From: Photobacterium swingsii | GTDB taxonomy: Bacteria; Pseudomonadota; Gammaproteobacteria; Enterobacterales; Vibrionaceae | NCBI RefSeq assembly: GCF_024346715.1 | Contig: NZ_AP024852.1 | Coordinates: forward strand, 124,001-188,000 | Length of the DNA: 64,000 nucleotides | Direction: 5' to 3' | Part shown: piece after piece, positions 48,495 to 58,839 of the stretch | Numbering within the stretch: the first letter of the stretch is position 1 | Layout: the number at the start of each line of letters is the position of its first letter | Program-made: the position numbers and the translations under genes | The notes under the pieces: generated by a model | Database searches by the model: none | Seen by the model: only the letters and a program-made list of their open reading frames with translations | Told to the model about the DNA's origin: nothing

Positions 48495-48522
48495 AAAAGG
48501 GAAGTGCGCACTTCCCTTTTTT
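48495..48522. terminator. Terminator between epimerase and coaD
   Basis: Perfect stem AAAAGGGAAGTGC/GCACTTCCCTTTT followed by further T; works for both convergent genes. Confidence 0.88.
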
Positions 48523-48549
48523 GATTTTCTCTGAGAATCAATACGTGAC

Positions 48550-49053
<504 letters not shown>

Positions 49054-49173
49054 TTAATATTGGCCATATGCTACCAAATAATGGGTGAGTTTCTCTATCC
49101 AGATGTAGCGAAATGCTGTTTTATCAGTATGATCGTAACAAGAAGAACCAAGACATAATAAGCTGAGGGTGAA

Positions 49174-50205
49174 ATGGAAAAAGTGCTAGTTGTTCGCAAT
49201 GATAAAATCGGTGATTTTATGCTGGCTTGGCCGAGCTTTGCGATGCTGAAGCAATCAATGCCAGATTGCCAGGTAACCGCTTTAGTCCCAGCTTATACTG
49301 CGGAGTTAGCGCAGCTATGCCCTTGGATTGATGATGTCATTGTCGATTGCACATCTAACGCGGATAAAACGACAAAAAAGCAATTGGTTCAACAGATCAA
49401 AACGGCATCATTTAATGCTGTGATTTGTCTGTTCTCCAATGGTTATAACGCCAAATTGATGTGGCAAGCTCGTATTCCTTATCGCCTTGCCCCTGCGACT
49501 AAACTGGCTCAGCTGCTTTATAATCGTCGCTTGACCCAGCGTCGCTCACGTTCGGAAAAACCTGAATATGAGTATAACTTAGATATTATTCGTTATTTTT
49601 TAACGGATAACGGTGTCGATATTGTTGAGCCAAGCGCGCCTTACTTGAGCGTTACAGATAACATGCTGGCCGAGCAGAAAAGCAAATTAGCGAGTGCTTT
49701 AGGCTTAAATGAAATGAAGAAATGGTGTTTCGTTCATGCTGGTAGTGGCGGTTCTGCCAATAATCTTTCATTAGCGCAATATGCTGATTTGATTAAAGGC
49801 TTGGCGCAAGCGCATGATTGTGAGTTTGTACTGACTGCAGGGCCTGGTGAAGCAGACAAAGCGCGAGAGCTGCAAGCGTTAGTCGAAGGAATAAAAGCCG
49901 AGGTATACGATAAAAATGACGGGCTACCTGATTTTACTCGCTCGATTGCTTGTGCCGATTTATTCGTGGCTGGGTCGACAGGGCCGCTGCATATTGCAGC
50001 GACGGTTGATGTACCGACTATCGGTTTTTTCCCGAGTAAGCGTTCTGCAACGCCGTTACGCTGGAAAACCATAAATAGTGAAGGGCGACATTTAGCATTT
50101 TGTCCGCCTGCAGACCAAGGCGATCAGGCGACGGACATGAGTTTAATCTCAATACCCAATGTATTAGTTGCTACAGCTCCTTGGCTGGCTCAGTACTGGT
50201 CCTGA
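49174..50205 (+). CDS. GT9 family glycosyltransferase (heptosyltransferase-like)
   Basis: 343 residues. GT-B fold of the ADP-heptose:LPS family: [19 protein letters not shown] start, [18 protein letters not shown] phosphate region and the [20 protein letters not shown] donor-site motif. Likely adds heptose to the LPS core, but the acceptor is unknown. Its 3' end overlaps the convergent waaE-like gene by 35 nt. Confidence 0.85.
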   Translation: MEKVLVVRNDKIGDFMLAWPSFAMLKQSMPDCQVTALVPAYTAELAQLCPWIDDVIVDCTSNADKTTKKQLVQQIKTASFNAVICLFSNGYNAKLMWQARIPYRLAPATKLAQLLYNRRLTQRRSRSEKPEYEYNLDIIRYFLTDNGVDIVEPSAPYLSVTDNMLAEQKSKLASALGLNEMKKWCFVHAGSGGSANNLSLAQYADLIKGLAQAHDCEFVLTAGPGEADKARELQALVEGIKAEVYDKNDGLPDFTRSIACADLFVAGSTGPLHIAATVDVPTIGFFPSKRSATPLRWKTINSEGRHLAFCPPADQGDQATDMSLISIPNVLVATAPWLAQYWS

Positions 50206-50959
50206 TCCACAAATCGGCGTATTTGATAAAGGTTGAATGCGCCGATAATACTGACAGTAAGAAACCTTGCTTGCCGTCGAGAAAGCCTGCTTTCACCACA
50301 TACATTTTCAAAAAGCAGCCCATGGCATGTAGCAGTCCTTGGCTGATACTGCTTTTTTTACCTCGCGCTTCACGTTGATCTGCCCATGCTTTGGCATAGC
50401 CCGCCGACTTAACAAGGTAATGATGTAAGTCGTTATACGTGAAATGAATTAAATCACCAGTGAGTGGCGCCGTTTTCATGGTACCGGTGACTTCAACTTT
50501 TTCGTGCACGAGCGATTCATCGTATTGCGTTAGCTGAGTAGGGTATAAGCGTAATACGCGATCAGGGTACCAACCGCAGTGCTTGATGTAGCGGCCAAAT
50601 ACCCAGCTTAATCGTGGAATGCTGTAGACCGTATCTTTTGCGGGTGCAGCCACTGCTGCCAGTATGCTGGCTTTGAGTTCTGGGGTGACACGCTCATCGG
50701 CATCGAGCCATAGTACATAATCTGATTCAACATGACTTTGCGCCAAGCGGCGTTGCGGGCCAAATCCCGGCCAAGCCTCATTGGTAAAAAACTTATCGGT
50801 ATATTGCAGCGCCACTTCTTGGGTGTTGTCGGTCGAGCCAGAATCTAAGACAACAATTTCATCGACCCAGCCTTTGACTGTGTCTAAGCAGGCTTGCAGG
50901 TTTTGGGCTTCATTTTTAACGATGAGCGCAACGGCAAGAGTGGGTGTTTGCGTTGTCAT
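50171..50959 (-). CDS. waaE: LPS core glycosyltransferase WaaE/KdtX-like (GT2)
   Basis: 262 residues, GT2 fold: [42 protein letters not shown] (DXD), then [20 protein letters not shown], typical of WaaE, the beta-1,4-glucosyltransferase acting on the first heptose and usually near coaD/waaA. It follows the opsX-like gene by 2 nt on the same strand, and overlaps convergently with the GT9 gene. Confidence 0.85.
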   Translation of the reverse strand: MTTQTPTLAVALIVKNEAQNLQACLDTVKGWVDEIVVLDSGSTDNTQEVALQYTDKFFTNEAWPGFGPQRRLAQSHVESDYVLWLDADERVTPELKASILAAVAAPAKDTVYSIPRLSWVFGRYIKHCGWYPDRVLRLYPTQLTQYDESLVHEKVEVTGTMKTAPLTGDLIHFTYNDLHHYLVKSAGYAKAWADQREARGKKSSISQGLLHAMGCFLKMYVVKAGFLDGKQGFLLSVLSAHSTFIKYADLWIRTSTEPAKEL

Positions 50960-50961
50960 GA

Positions 50962-52023
50962 TTATTCCTTGATAAGCTTGAAGTCGGCAACGGCCTTATC
51001 AAGCATAGTAATAACGGTATCTGATTGAATGCGTTGCATCGCATGTTTATCTTTGACGCGAGAGCGCCATGATAGCTGCGTGATGTCTTTACCTGTTTCG
51101 GCTTCAATGGCTTCTTTATAGGCGCTGACCACATAGTCACGGTATAAATAAGGCCCTGTTCGGGCTGGATTATGGTGCGCATAAAGGCCAATGACGGGCG
51201 TGTTCGCCGCAACAGCCATGTGGGCAGGGCCAGTATCGGGCGCAATAACAAGATCGGCTTGTTGTAGTAGCGCCTGCATCTGGGTCAGTGAGCTTTTACC
51301 GACCAAATTAACGAGTGTGGCCTTAGAGTGTTGGCAAACTTGCTGCGCAAGTTCGGTTTCAACACTGGCTGGGCTGCCCGCTAACACGATATGAAAGCCT
51401 TTGTTTTCAGCGTAATCGGCGACAGCAGCGTAGCCTTGTGCTGTCCAATTTTTGTAGGCTTTACTGGCACCTGGCACTATCACTAAATTCGGTTTGCTTG
51501 TGGACAGCTGTGCGTGTGCCCAGTCCATATCAACGGGTTGTGATTGAATGTTCCAGCTGGGTTCGCAGCGAGACACGCCCAACTCAAAGGCAAATTGCAT
51601 GAAACCATCAAGAACATGAGGCGATGTTGGGGATGGAACTGAGTGGTTAATAAAAAGCTGCTGTAGATCGTTACGGCGTGTTTTATCAAACCCTAATTTG
51701 TGTGTGGCACGGATCCCTATGCTCGCTATGCTGGCACGTAAAGCGGTTTGCATGTGTAGCAAGGCATCAAAACGTTGACCCTTTAGGGTTTTCCACAGGG
51801 CTAGATAGCCTTTGAATCCGCTTTTTTTATCAAAAGGGATCACGGTGACATTCGGTAGGTCGCCCAGTAATTTGGCCTCCATGGCACCCATCACCCAAGT
51901 AATGTGAGTTTTTGGCCACTGCTGTTGAATTGCATTTACCATGGCGCTGGCATTACATACATCACCAATCGCGGATAAGCGCAGTATACAAATAGAAGAG
52001 GGTGGAGAAGAAAATAAGGCCAT
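50962..52023 (-). CDS. opsX: Heptosyltransferase I, OpsX-like (GT9)
   Basis: 353 residues of GT9 family: [64 protein letters not shown]. It resembles Haemophilus OpsX, which adds the first heptose to Kdo, and likewise is divergent from kdkA. Single-Kdo core is implied by the kdkA partner. Confidence 0.82.
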   Translation of the reverse strand: MALFSSPPSSICILRLSAIGDVCNASAMVNAIQQQWPKTHITWVMGAMEAKLLGDLPNVTVIPFDKKSGFKGYLALWKTLKGQRFDALLHMQTALRASIASIGIRATHKLGFDKTRRNDLQQLFINHSVPSPTSPHVLDGFMQFAFELGVSRCEPSWNIQSQPVDMDWAHAQLSTSKPNLVIVPGASKAYKNWTAQGYAAVADYAENKGFHIVLAGSPASVETELAQQVCQHSKATLVNLVGKSSLTQMQALLQQADLVIAPDTGPAHMAVAANTPVIGLYAHHNPARTGPYLYRDYVVSAYKEAIEAETGKDITQLSWRSRVKDKHAMQRIQSDTVITMLDKAVADFKLIKE

Positions 52024-52056
52024 GTTGGATTGCTCAATACCGAATTAACCTGCATT

Positions 52057-52803
52057 ATGCAGCTGACACCTACAATTGTAAAATGGCGCTTTTTAAATAC
52101 TATGCATGTGCTTTCTACCGCAAATAGCCGTATTTGGTTGAACCCAGATTTATTAATGACACCACCAGAATCAAGCTTTGATGCTGAGTTTTGGCAGCAA
52201 CGTGATGCTGTGATTGGTTCAGCGAAAGGGCGGGGTACAACCTGGTTTGTCAAAACCGATAAGCTTGAGATGGCGTTGCGTCATTATCGCCGCGGTGGTT
52301 TATTTGGCCGTTTGGTTGCCGATAGTTATGTATTTTTAGGGTGGGAGAAAACTCGTTGTGCCCAAGAGCTAGCTTTATTGCAGCGGCTTGTTGATGGCGG
52401 TGTGAATGTTCCTCGGCCCGTTGCTGCTCGTGCAGTGCGCCATGGTTGCTACTATCAAGCCGATATCCTAGTCGAAAAAGTCCCGAATGCGAGTGATTTG
52501 GTCGCAGTGTTAAAGCAACGTTCACTCAGTCAAGATGAGTGGCTAAAAGTCGGGGCTCTGATCCGTCAGATGCATGATTTGCAGGTGTGTCACACCGACT
52601 TGAACATCCATAATATTTTGATGGATGGTGAGGGTGCATTTTGGTTGATTGATTTTGATAAATGTTATCAAAGTAAAGGTGATAGTTGGAAGGCGGGCAA
52701 TTTACAGCGCTTACTGCGCTCATTGCATAAAGAGCTAAAGAAGTGTGGGATCCTCTGGCAAGAATCCCACTGGGCATACCTTGAGCAAGGTTATACGCGT
52801 TAA
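52057..52803 (+). CDS. kdkA: 3-deoxy-D-manno-octulosonic acid kinase
   Basis: Phosphorylates Kdo on lipid A-Kdo. About 248 residues with a protein-kinase-like fold: GRGTTWFV, nucleotide-binding Lys in ILVEKVPNASDLV, catalytic loop CHTDLNIHNILMDG and WLIDFDKCY metal Asp. Start uncertain: in-frame TTG 52030, ATG 52057 or ATG 52102, none with a clear SD. Divergent from opsX, next to convergent waaA. Confidence 0.9.
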   Translation: MQLTPTIVKWRFLNTMHVLSTANSRIWLNPDLLMTPPESSFDAEFWQQRDAVIGSAKGRGTTWFVKTDKLEMALRHYRRGGLFGRLVADSYVFLGWEKTRCAQELALLQRLVDGGVNVPRPVAARAVRHGCYYQADILVEKVPNASDLVAVLKQRSLSQDEWLKVGALIRQMHDLQVCHTDLNIHNILMDGEGAFWLIDFDKCYQSKGDSWKAGNLQRLLRSLHKELKKCGILWQESHWAYLEQGYTR

Positions 52804-52812
52804 GCTTGTATG

Positions 52813-54087
52813 TTAGTGACTGTATTCACCAAGGTAGGGGGCAATCTGCTCCAGCGTGCGTTGTACCGCTCCTTGGTTTTGTTGAACAACGGCAAGCGCG
52901 GCACTGCCTTGCTGTTGCTGTAATGCAGGTTGTGAGAATAGGCGAATGACGTGTTCTGCGATTTCTTGATCGTTATGGCAAATAGCGCATGCTTGCTGCG
53001 CCATTAACTGCTCAGTAATGATCTGAAAGTTATAAAAGCTTGGTCCTGTCAGTATCGGTTTGGCCAGTGCCGCTGGCTCTAGCATGTTATGCCCTCCCAC
53101 TTTATCACCGAGTAAACTTCCCCCCATAAAGGCAACATCCGCACAAGCAAATAGCAGCATCATCTCCCCCATGGTATCGCCAAGATAGACTTGGGTTTGT
53201 GTGGTAACTGCCTCACTGTGGTGACGGCGACTGACTGTAAATTGCTGGCTGATCAGATCGGCCACGCTATCGAAGCGCTCAGGGTGGCGCGGTACGAGCA
53301 CGAGTAATGCATCAGGGACTTGGGCAAGCACTTGTTGGTGAGCCCTGAGAATAATTTCATCTTCGCCACTGTGAGTGCTGGCAGCAATCCAAACAGGACG
53401 TTGGTTAAAGCTAGTTTTGAGTTCACTGGCTGCCGTGGTGATTGCCGCATTGACTGTGATATCGAATTTGACCGAACCGGCGATAGAGACTTTGTTTTGC
53501 TCAATGCCTAGTGCCATAAAGCGGTCTGCATCTTCTTTGTATTGGCAAATCACCTGATCTAGGTTGTTGCTGAGCAGATCAAACACGGTTTGAAATTGTT
53601 GATAACGCTGTTTGGATCGTTCTGATAAACGTGCATTGAGTACGGTGATCGGCAGCCCAGCTTGCTTCACGGTTGCTAGCGTATTGGGCCATAGCTCGGT
53701 TTCCATGATGAGCAAGGCACGCGGTTGAATGCGTTTAAGAAAGCCACGCACCGTCCATGAAAAATCAATCGGCATATAGCGATGCTCAACCCCTTCACCT
53801 AACTGCATCGCTTGTTCTGCACCTGTTGAGGTTGTGGTGGTGATCAGCAGTGGCACACTAGGGTATTGTTCTCTGAGCGCTTTAATAATGGGTTTTGCTG
53901 CGATAACCTCGCCCACCGAGACGGCATGGATCCACAGTGGTTTTGATTGGCTTGATGTGGGGCTGAAGCCAAAGTGCTCAACCCATCGCTGACCAACACT
54001 GGGTTTGCCAGGCTTTTTCTTATAAAGGCCGTATAGCAAGAAAGGTGATGCTAAGGCGAGAATGAGTGTGTAGAGAGTACGTATCAT
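52813..54087 (-). CDS. waaA: Kdo transferase WaaA
   Basis: Transfers Kdo from CMP-Kdo to lipid IVA at the inner membrane face. 424 residues: N-terminal membrane anchor (TLYTLILALASPFLLYGLY), HAVSVGEVIAAKPIIKAL, MPIDFSWTVRGFLKRIQP with METELWPN, and GGSLLGDKVGGHNMLEPAA. Convergent with kdkA (9 nt apart). Confidence 0.95.
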   Translation of the reverse strand: MIRTLYTLILALASPFLLYGLYKKKPGKPSVGQRWVEHFGFSPTSSQSKPLWIHAVSVGEVIAAKPIIKALREQYPSVPLLITTTTSTGAEQAMQLGEGVEHRYMPIDFSWTVRGFLKRIQPRALLIMETELWPNTLATVKQAGLPITVLNARLSERSKQRYQQFQTVFDLLSNNLDQVICQYKEDADRFMALGIEQNKVSIAGSVKFDITVNAAITTAASELKTSFNQRPVWIAASTHSGEDEIILRAHQQVLAQVPDALLVLVPRHPERFDSVADLISQQFTVSRRHHSEAVTTQTQVYLGDTMGEMMLLFACADVAFMGGSLLGDKVGGHNMLEPAALAKPILTGPSFYNFQIITEQLMAQQACAICHNDQEIAEHVIRLFSQPALQQQQGSAALAVVQQNQGAVQRTLEQIAPYLGEYSH

Positions 54088-54134
54088 AGTGATCTCTGTA
54101 TCAGTAGGCTGGATTCATTTTACGATCTAAATAA

Positions 54135-54158
54135 GAAGGGCTCCAATGGGAGCCCTTC
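54135..54158 (-). terminator. Hairpin after the GT-C-like gene
   Basis: Stem GAAGGGCTCC/GGAGCCCTTC with loop ATTG-like, just past the 54161 stop on the minus strand; the T run is poor, so strength is uncertain. Confidence 0.6.
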
Positions 54159-54160
54159 GT

Positions 54161-55465
54161 TTATTTTATTAATTGTGCTTTATTTTGTTCGACATACTGT
54201 TCGACTTGTTGCGCGTAATCGACTTTGTATGAAAACTTATTACTGTCATGGGCTGCAACAAGGTTCACCACTAATAAGAAGCCTGCCGCTATCATAAAGT
54301 ACTGTAGGAACTTTTGTTGATTGCTTGGTTGCCATTGCTCGGCAAGGTACAAGATCGGTATTAGCCCAAATGGGTAAGCGATAATTAAGTGCCAGTACGA
54401 GAAGATAATTGGTGACAAAATAGCACTGATGAAAATACCAAAAATGGCGGCAAACGCAAAAAGTAGCAGCCAAGTCATGTCATCGACTTTTTTACTATCA
54501 CGCAGAATTTGTGGACGGATTAGCTTCCAACAGCGCCAGTTGATCTTGGCTGAAACTACCACGGTTAAGCCGCCAACGACAAACAACACGGCTTGCCATA
54601 AATACTGCACTACCGTTTGTAACCAGCCGACAGTGGTAAGCCAATCAAAGGTTGCATCAGTAATAATACGGTTAGAAAACAGGAATGAACCGTAGCGAAC
54701 CCAATACAAAAATGCTTTTAAAACTGGGTAAACATGTACGCCCCCCCAGCCGATATAGCGGTCACTTTCTTCTACTAGAGCATCATTGGTCATCAACTCA
54801 GTCAGGTAAGGTACCAGTGACGCGATGATGACAACCATGGCGCTAATGATGCCAGCCCAAGATACTTTAATAACACCGCGGTAGAACAGATATGATGACA
54901 TTACGGCCAAAATCGGCCATGAAAAGTGCAGTTGCATTGCCATGCCGATCGAGATGACATGAATAAAGCTGTAGATGAAGGATGGCTTATGGCGCATTTG
55001 AAAGGCTGACCAAAAGTGCATCGAAGCAAATAAACACAGATAAGCTGGGTTATACATCAAGGTATCGTACAGCAGCCAAGGGCTCAGCCAGTACAACAAC
55101 ATAAAGAGCAAGCGGGTTGTTGAGCTAAAAACTTGCTTGATGATGCTATCAAACAAGAAAAACGAGACCACGCGTAATGCGATGATCAGTAGCATTGGCG
55201 CCCAAGGGGAGTCCCAGACCATCAACGGCCAGCCAACCAGCCAAGCGGACAATGACCCCGGTAAATTACCCACAGTACTGGCGAAGTTACCGTAGTTAAG
55301 CCAAAGGTCGCTGTACGCACCTAAATATCCCTTAAAGAGCATTTGGGTTTGATCGCCACGCAGGATCTGGTGGTGGGCATAGATAATGGCTAACACAATG
55401 CCAAGAACAAAACCGAAACGGTAGAGCAAGGTGAAGTGTTTGGCTAAAAAGTGATTGGGTTTCAT
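54161..55465 (-). CDS. Polytopic membrane protein, GT-C glycosyltransferase-like
   Basis: 434 residues with about ten membrane helices; no exact family known to me. The first loop holds YLGAYSDLWLNYGNF and the pattern of an early extracytoplasmic loop with acidic residues is like polyprenyl-phosphate-dependent GT-C enzymes. Follows the GtrA-like and GtrB-like genes on the same strand; these three commonly form a glucosylation module (flippase, glycosyl-phosphoprenol synthase, transferase). I infer it is the transferase acting on LPS. Confidence 0.65.
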   Translation of the reverse strand: MKPNHFLAKHFTLLYRFGFVLGIVLAIIYAHHQILRGDQTQMLFKGYLGAYSDLWLNYGNFASTVGNLPGSLSAWLVGWPLMVWDSPWAPMLLIIALRVVSFFLFDSIIKQVFSSTTRLLFMLLYWLSPWLLYDTLMYNPAYLCLFASMHFWSAFQMRHKPSFIYSFIHVISIGMAMQLHFSWPILAVMSSYLFYRGVIKVSWAGIISAMVVIIASLVPYLTELMTNDALVEESDRYIGWGGVHVYPVLKAFLYWVRYGSFLFSNRIITDATFDWLTTVGWLQTVVQYLWQAVLFVVGGLTVVVSAKINWRCWKLIRPQILRDSKKVDDMTWLLLFAFAAIFGIFISAILSPIIFSYWHLIIAYPFGLIPILYLAEQWQPSNQQKFLQYFMIAAGFLLVVNLVAAHDSNKFSYKVDYAQQVEQYVEQNKAQLIK

Positions 55466-55492
55466 TCAAGCATCTCTGTAAGGGTTTTATTA

Positions 55493-55903
55493 TCAATCAG
55501 CAGAATAGTCTGGTTTGGTTGAGTGAGAAAAAGTCCACACTCTGTGTATGAGGTAAGTGATCATTGGAATAATGAACACAATCAAAACAATACGAATATA
55601 GCTATTAATATCAGCAAAGAGCTCACTCAATAGCTGAGAAAGTAACAGTGCTGAGAACTGCACCGTAAAAAAGCGCAGCGCATTTTTAAACGCAATCGGT
55701 GATTTGAATACGATTAATGACTGGGCAATATAGGAAAAAATAAACGCACAGCCGAATCCCGACAGGTTGGCAACAAAGACGTTATCCGCAATAAAGTGCA
55801 AGAAAAGGAATGCAACCGAGATATGAATACACGCAGCCATGCCACCGGTTAAGCCAAATCGGACAATACGAAACTGCAGCAGTTTATCTAAATAGTGACG
55901 CAT
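55493..55903 (-). CDS. GtrA family membrane protein
   Basis: 136 residues, four hydrophobic helices, with RFGLTGGMAACIHISVAFLF and the internal FIFSYIAQSLIVFKS of GtrA proteins, thought to flip prenyl-phosphate-linked sugars across the inner membrane. Lies between a ChbG-like deacetylase and the GT-C-like gene, same strand. Confidence 0.82.
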   Translation of the reverse strand: MRHYLDKLLQFRIVRFGLTGGMAACIHISVAFLFLHFIADNVFVANLSGFGCAFIFSYIAQSLIVFKSPIAFKNALRFFTVQFSALLLSQLLSELFADINSYIRIVLIVFIIPMITYLIHRVWTFSHSTKPDYSAD

Positions 55904-55908
55904 TGCGA

Positions 55909-56712
55909 TTATCCTTTGTGGGGCGCTGTGGTATCACTCGGATGATTAACCAAGTTGATATTCAGTTGATCGAGAGTGTCACCAAATTGATCACTGGCGA
56001 GGTATTGGTACTCACGAATGCGTGCCTGTGCGTGTTCATCTTGACTTGTTTCGCTTGCTGGGTGACACATGATTAATCCACCATGGGATAGCTGAGATAG
56101 CCATTGGACCATCATGGCAGGAAAATCAGCTTCAGGTGTTAACGAATACAGGCCAGCAAAAGAGCTGTTCGTGTGAGTATGCTTATTCAGGGAATGACGA
56201 AACCCGAACTGTAGTGTACGTATGATGACGGCTTTGAGTAGCGAATCATGGCCAGTCAGCGGGGTGATAGGGTCTCGAACCCAAGGCTGATTGTCACCGT
56301 AACGCTGCTGTAGCTCTGTCATGATAGCTGTGCGGATCCTTGGGAACGCATGTACATGCTGGTGGCCATCAACAAATGTCGGCGCATAGCCCAGTGTATT
56401 TTCAAAGGCGTCCAGCTGCTGGCGAAGTGTCATCACGATATGATCGGTATTAATTTTGCCAGATAACGATTGCACAATTAAGCGATTGAGAGGCTGGCTG
56501 TGTTCACCTTCAGTGAGGTTGAAGTGTAAGCCTATTGCTGCCTGGCTAGATTGACTATTTTTGAGTAGATTCGCTGCACTCTGCCAGTTTGGCATGGTGG
56601 TCATACAGCTTGTGGCAGAGAGTCGACCTAATTCAATCAACTCAATAATGGCATGGTTGACGCTGTCAGACATGCCAAAATCATCAGCACAAAGGATGAT
56701 ACCTTTTTTCAT
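55909..56712 (-). CDS. ChbG/HpnK (YdjC) family deacetylase
   Basis: 267 residues with the metal-binding N-terminus ILCADDFGMSDSVNHAI, LHFNLTEG and the VDGHQHVHAFPRIR motif (His ligands). Such enzymes remove acetyl groups from amino sugars or hopanoid precursors. In this operon it probably acts on a lipid-linked sugar made by the GT2 gene, with which it shares one base (56712). Confidence 0.8.
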   Translation of the reverse strand: MKKGIILCADDFGMSDSVNHAIIELIELGRLSATSCMTTMPNWQSAANLLKNSQSSQAAIGLHFNLTEGEHSQPLNRLIVQSLSGKINTDHIVMTLRQQLDAFENTLGYAPTFVDGHQHVHAFPRIRTAIMTELQQRYGDNQPWVRDPITPLTGHDSLLKAVIIRTLQFGFRHSLNKHTHTNSSFAGLYSLTPEADFPAMMVQWLSQLSHGGLIMCHPASETSQDEHAQARIREYQYLASDQFGDTLDQLNINLVNHPSDTTAPHKG

Positions 56713-57737
56713 TATTCGCTCTCTGCGGGCGTGGGTTGTTGCGCCTTGGCATCATGTTTCTGATGCTGCTCCACAATGTAGAGTGGACGCTTTTTCACTT
56801 CAGAGAAAACGCGCGCCAGATACTCGCCTAATACGCCGATAGACAGTAACTGAATGCCGCCTAAGAAGAAGATACTGGCAGCAATGGTTGGCCAACCCGG
56901 GGTATCGACCCCAAAAAAGAGGGTTTTAAAAATAATGCCGAGGCCATAAAGAAAAGAGATACCCGATGTGACAGCACCCACTACCATCCATACACGTAAT
57001 GGTACACTACTAAACGCGGTCAGGCCGGTTAATGCGAGCGATGACAGTTGTTTTAAGCCAAAGGTTGTCATGCCACTTAGGCGTTCATCGACATGGAAAT
57101 AAACGGGCTGGCTCTTGAATCCGACCCATGCATAGAGGCCTTTCATCATGCGTGAACGCTCTGGCAGATCACGCAAGGCAAGTACTACATTGCGGCTCAT
57201 TAAGCGAAAATCACCTGCATCTGGGTGGATATCAATATCCGCAATCTTATTAAGAATGCGGTAATACCACTTGGTGAAATAGCGCTTTGCAGCAGATTCA
57301 TTTTGGCGACAATCGCGCACGCCGTACACCATGTCGTAGCCGTTACGCCAATGTTCGATGAATTCACTGATCACATTCAATGGGTGCTGACCGTCAGCAT
57401 CCATAATAATAACCACTTCGCCGTTGGCGTGATCAATACCCGCACTTAACGCTGCTTCTTTACCAAAATTACGTGAGAATTTTACCAGTGAAACAGGGTA
57501 TTGTTCTGCGAGTTGTTGCGCGACTTCAACCGTGTTATCACGGCTACCATCATCGACAACAAGAAATTCAATCTCGCTACCAAATTGTAGGAGGTACTCG
57601 TACGCTTTCGGTATGACGACAGGTAAATTCTCGGCCTCGTTATAGGACGGTAAAATACAGGTAATAGAAGCTGGGTTAGCCCGAGTAGTCGCGATAGGAG
57701 TACTGTTTGAGTTATAAGACATTGAATTTCTCTTCAA
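56712..57737 (-). CDS. GtrB/ArnC-like polyprenyl-phosphate glycosyltransferase
   Basis: 341 residues: GT2 domain (ILPSYNEAENLPVVIPKA, VDDGSRDNT, MDADGQHPLN) then two C-terminal membrane helices (about 245-268 and 280-305). Typical of enzymes transferring sugar to undecaprenyl phosphate on the cytoplasmic side. Overlaps the downstream deacetylase by 1 nt, with GtrA and the GT-C-like gene following, so I read these four as one modification pathway. Confidence 0.85.
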   Translation of the reverse strand: MKRNSMSYNSNSTPIATTRANPASITCILPSYNEAENLPVVIPKAYEYLLQFGSEIEFLVVDDGSRDNTVEVAQQLAEQYPVSLVKFSRNFGKEAALSAGIDHANGEVVIIMDADGQHPLNVISEFIEHWRNGYDMVYGVRDCRQNESAAKRYFTKWYYRILNKIADIDIHPDAGDFRLMSRNVVLALRDLPERSRMMKGLYAWVGFKSQPVYFHVDERLSGMTTFGLKQLSSLALTGLTAFSSVPLRVWMVVGAVTSGISFLYGLGIIFKTLFFGVDTPGWPTIAASIFFLGGIQLLSIGVLGEYLARVFSEVKKRPLYIVEQHQKHDAKAQQPTPAESE

Positions 57738-57793
57738 ATACGGCTTATTAAATTATGTTTTTTATTTTGAACTGGCCATGATAGCAAGCCCTG

Positions 57794-58822
57794 CTAGTGC
57801 GTGAAACGATTAATCGCCGCAATAACTTGCTCGGGTGGCAATTCTTTTAAGCACTTCAAATGCTGATAAGGACACTCGCGCTTGAAGCAAGGTCGGCAAT
57901 CAATATCGGTATGCACGATTTCAACTGTCTTTGACAGCGGTGGGGTATAGTCTGGCGATGTGGAGCCATAGACAGCAACGACGTTACAGGATACGGCAGC
58001 AGCGATATGCATGAGACCTGAATCGTTACTCACGACAGTTTTACATGCGGCAATCAAATCCACCGCCTCAATTAAATTGGTTTTGCCCGCCAAGCTATGG
58101 CAATGCTGTTGGTGTTCAGGGGTAACATGCTCAACAATCGACTGTGTTACGGCTTCGTCTTTTTGAGAGCCAAACAGCCAAACTTGATAACCTTGCTGAA
58201 TAAAATGGGTCGCTACTTTGGCAAAGTATTGCTCAGGCCAACGCTTAGAGGGGCCAAATTCAGCGCCTGGACACATACCTATCACAGGGCGTTTTGTATC
58301 CAGAGATAATCTGGCCATCGCAGAGGCTTGCACTGCGTCATCGACAACCAGTTTAGGGTAGGGCAATTCTGGAATTTGATCGCCATGCGTCATTGCTGCT
58401 TTGGGATACGCGAGTGAACAGTAGCGCTCAATGACCAGACCAAAGTCTTTTTTATTGGTACGAATGTCATTAAGTAAGCCGTAGCGTGATTCGCCTTTCC
58501 AACCCGTACGAACAGGGATCTTAGCAAATAGCGGGATCAGAGCCGATTTAGCTGAATTTGGCATGATAATCGAGTGGGTGTATTTGGCCTCACGAAGCGA
58601 TTTACCGAGCTGATAGCGGCCTTTTAGGTTAAACGAACCATGACCAATTGGCATTTCAATGGCTTGATTAACTTCAGGCATACGCTCAAGGATAGGTTTG
58701 CACCAAGCGGGAGCCAATACATCAATCAGCGCGTTAGGGTGACGCTTTTTTAAAGAGATAAACAGTGATTGTGACATCACCATATCGCCCACCCACGAAG
58801 GGCCAATAATCAGAATTTTCAC
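57794..58822 (-). CDS. waaF: ADP-heptose:LPS heptosyltransferase II
   Basis: Adds the second heptose to the LPS inner core. 342 residues with KILIIGPSWVGDMVMSQSL, NSAKSALIPLFAKIPVRTGW, PGAEFGPSKRWPEQYFA and SNDSGLMHIAAAVSCNVVAVYGSTSP plus the Cys-rich end CRPCFKRECPY seen in WaaF. Upstream neighbour is a sulfatase-family gene on the same strand. Confidence 0.93.
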   Translation of the reverse strand: MKILIIGPSWVGDMVMSQSLFISLKKRHPNALIDVLAPAWCKPILERMPEVNQAIEMPIGHGSFNLKGRYQLGKSLREAKYTHSIIMPNSAKSALIPLFAKIPVRTGWKGESRYGLLNDIRTNKKDFGLVIERYCSLAYPKAAMTHGDQIPELPYPKLVVDDAVQASAMARLSLDTKRPVIGMCPGAEFGPSKRWPEQYFAKVATHFIQQGYQVWLFGSQKDEAVTQSIVEHVTPEHQQHCHSLAGKTNLIEAVDLIAACKTVVSNDSGLMHIAAAVSCNVVAVYGSTSPDYTPPLSKTVEIVHTDIDCRPCFKRECPYQHLKCLKELPPEQVIAAINRFTH

Positions 58823-58839
58823 GATAAGCCTACGATTTA

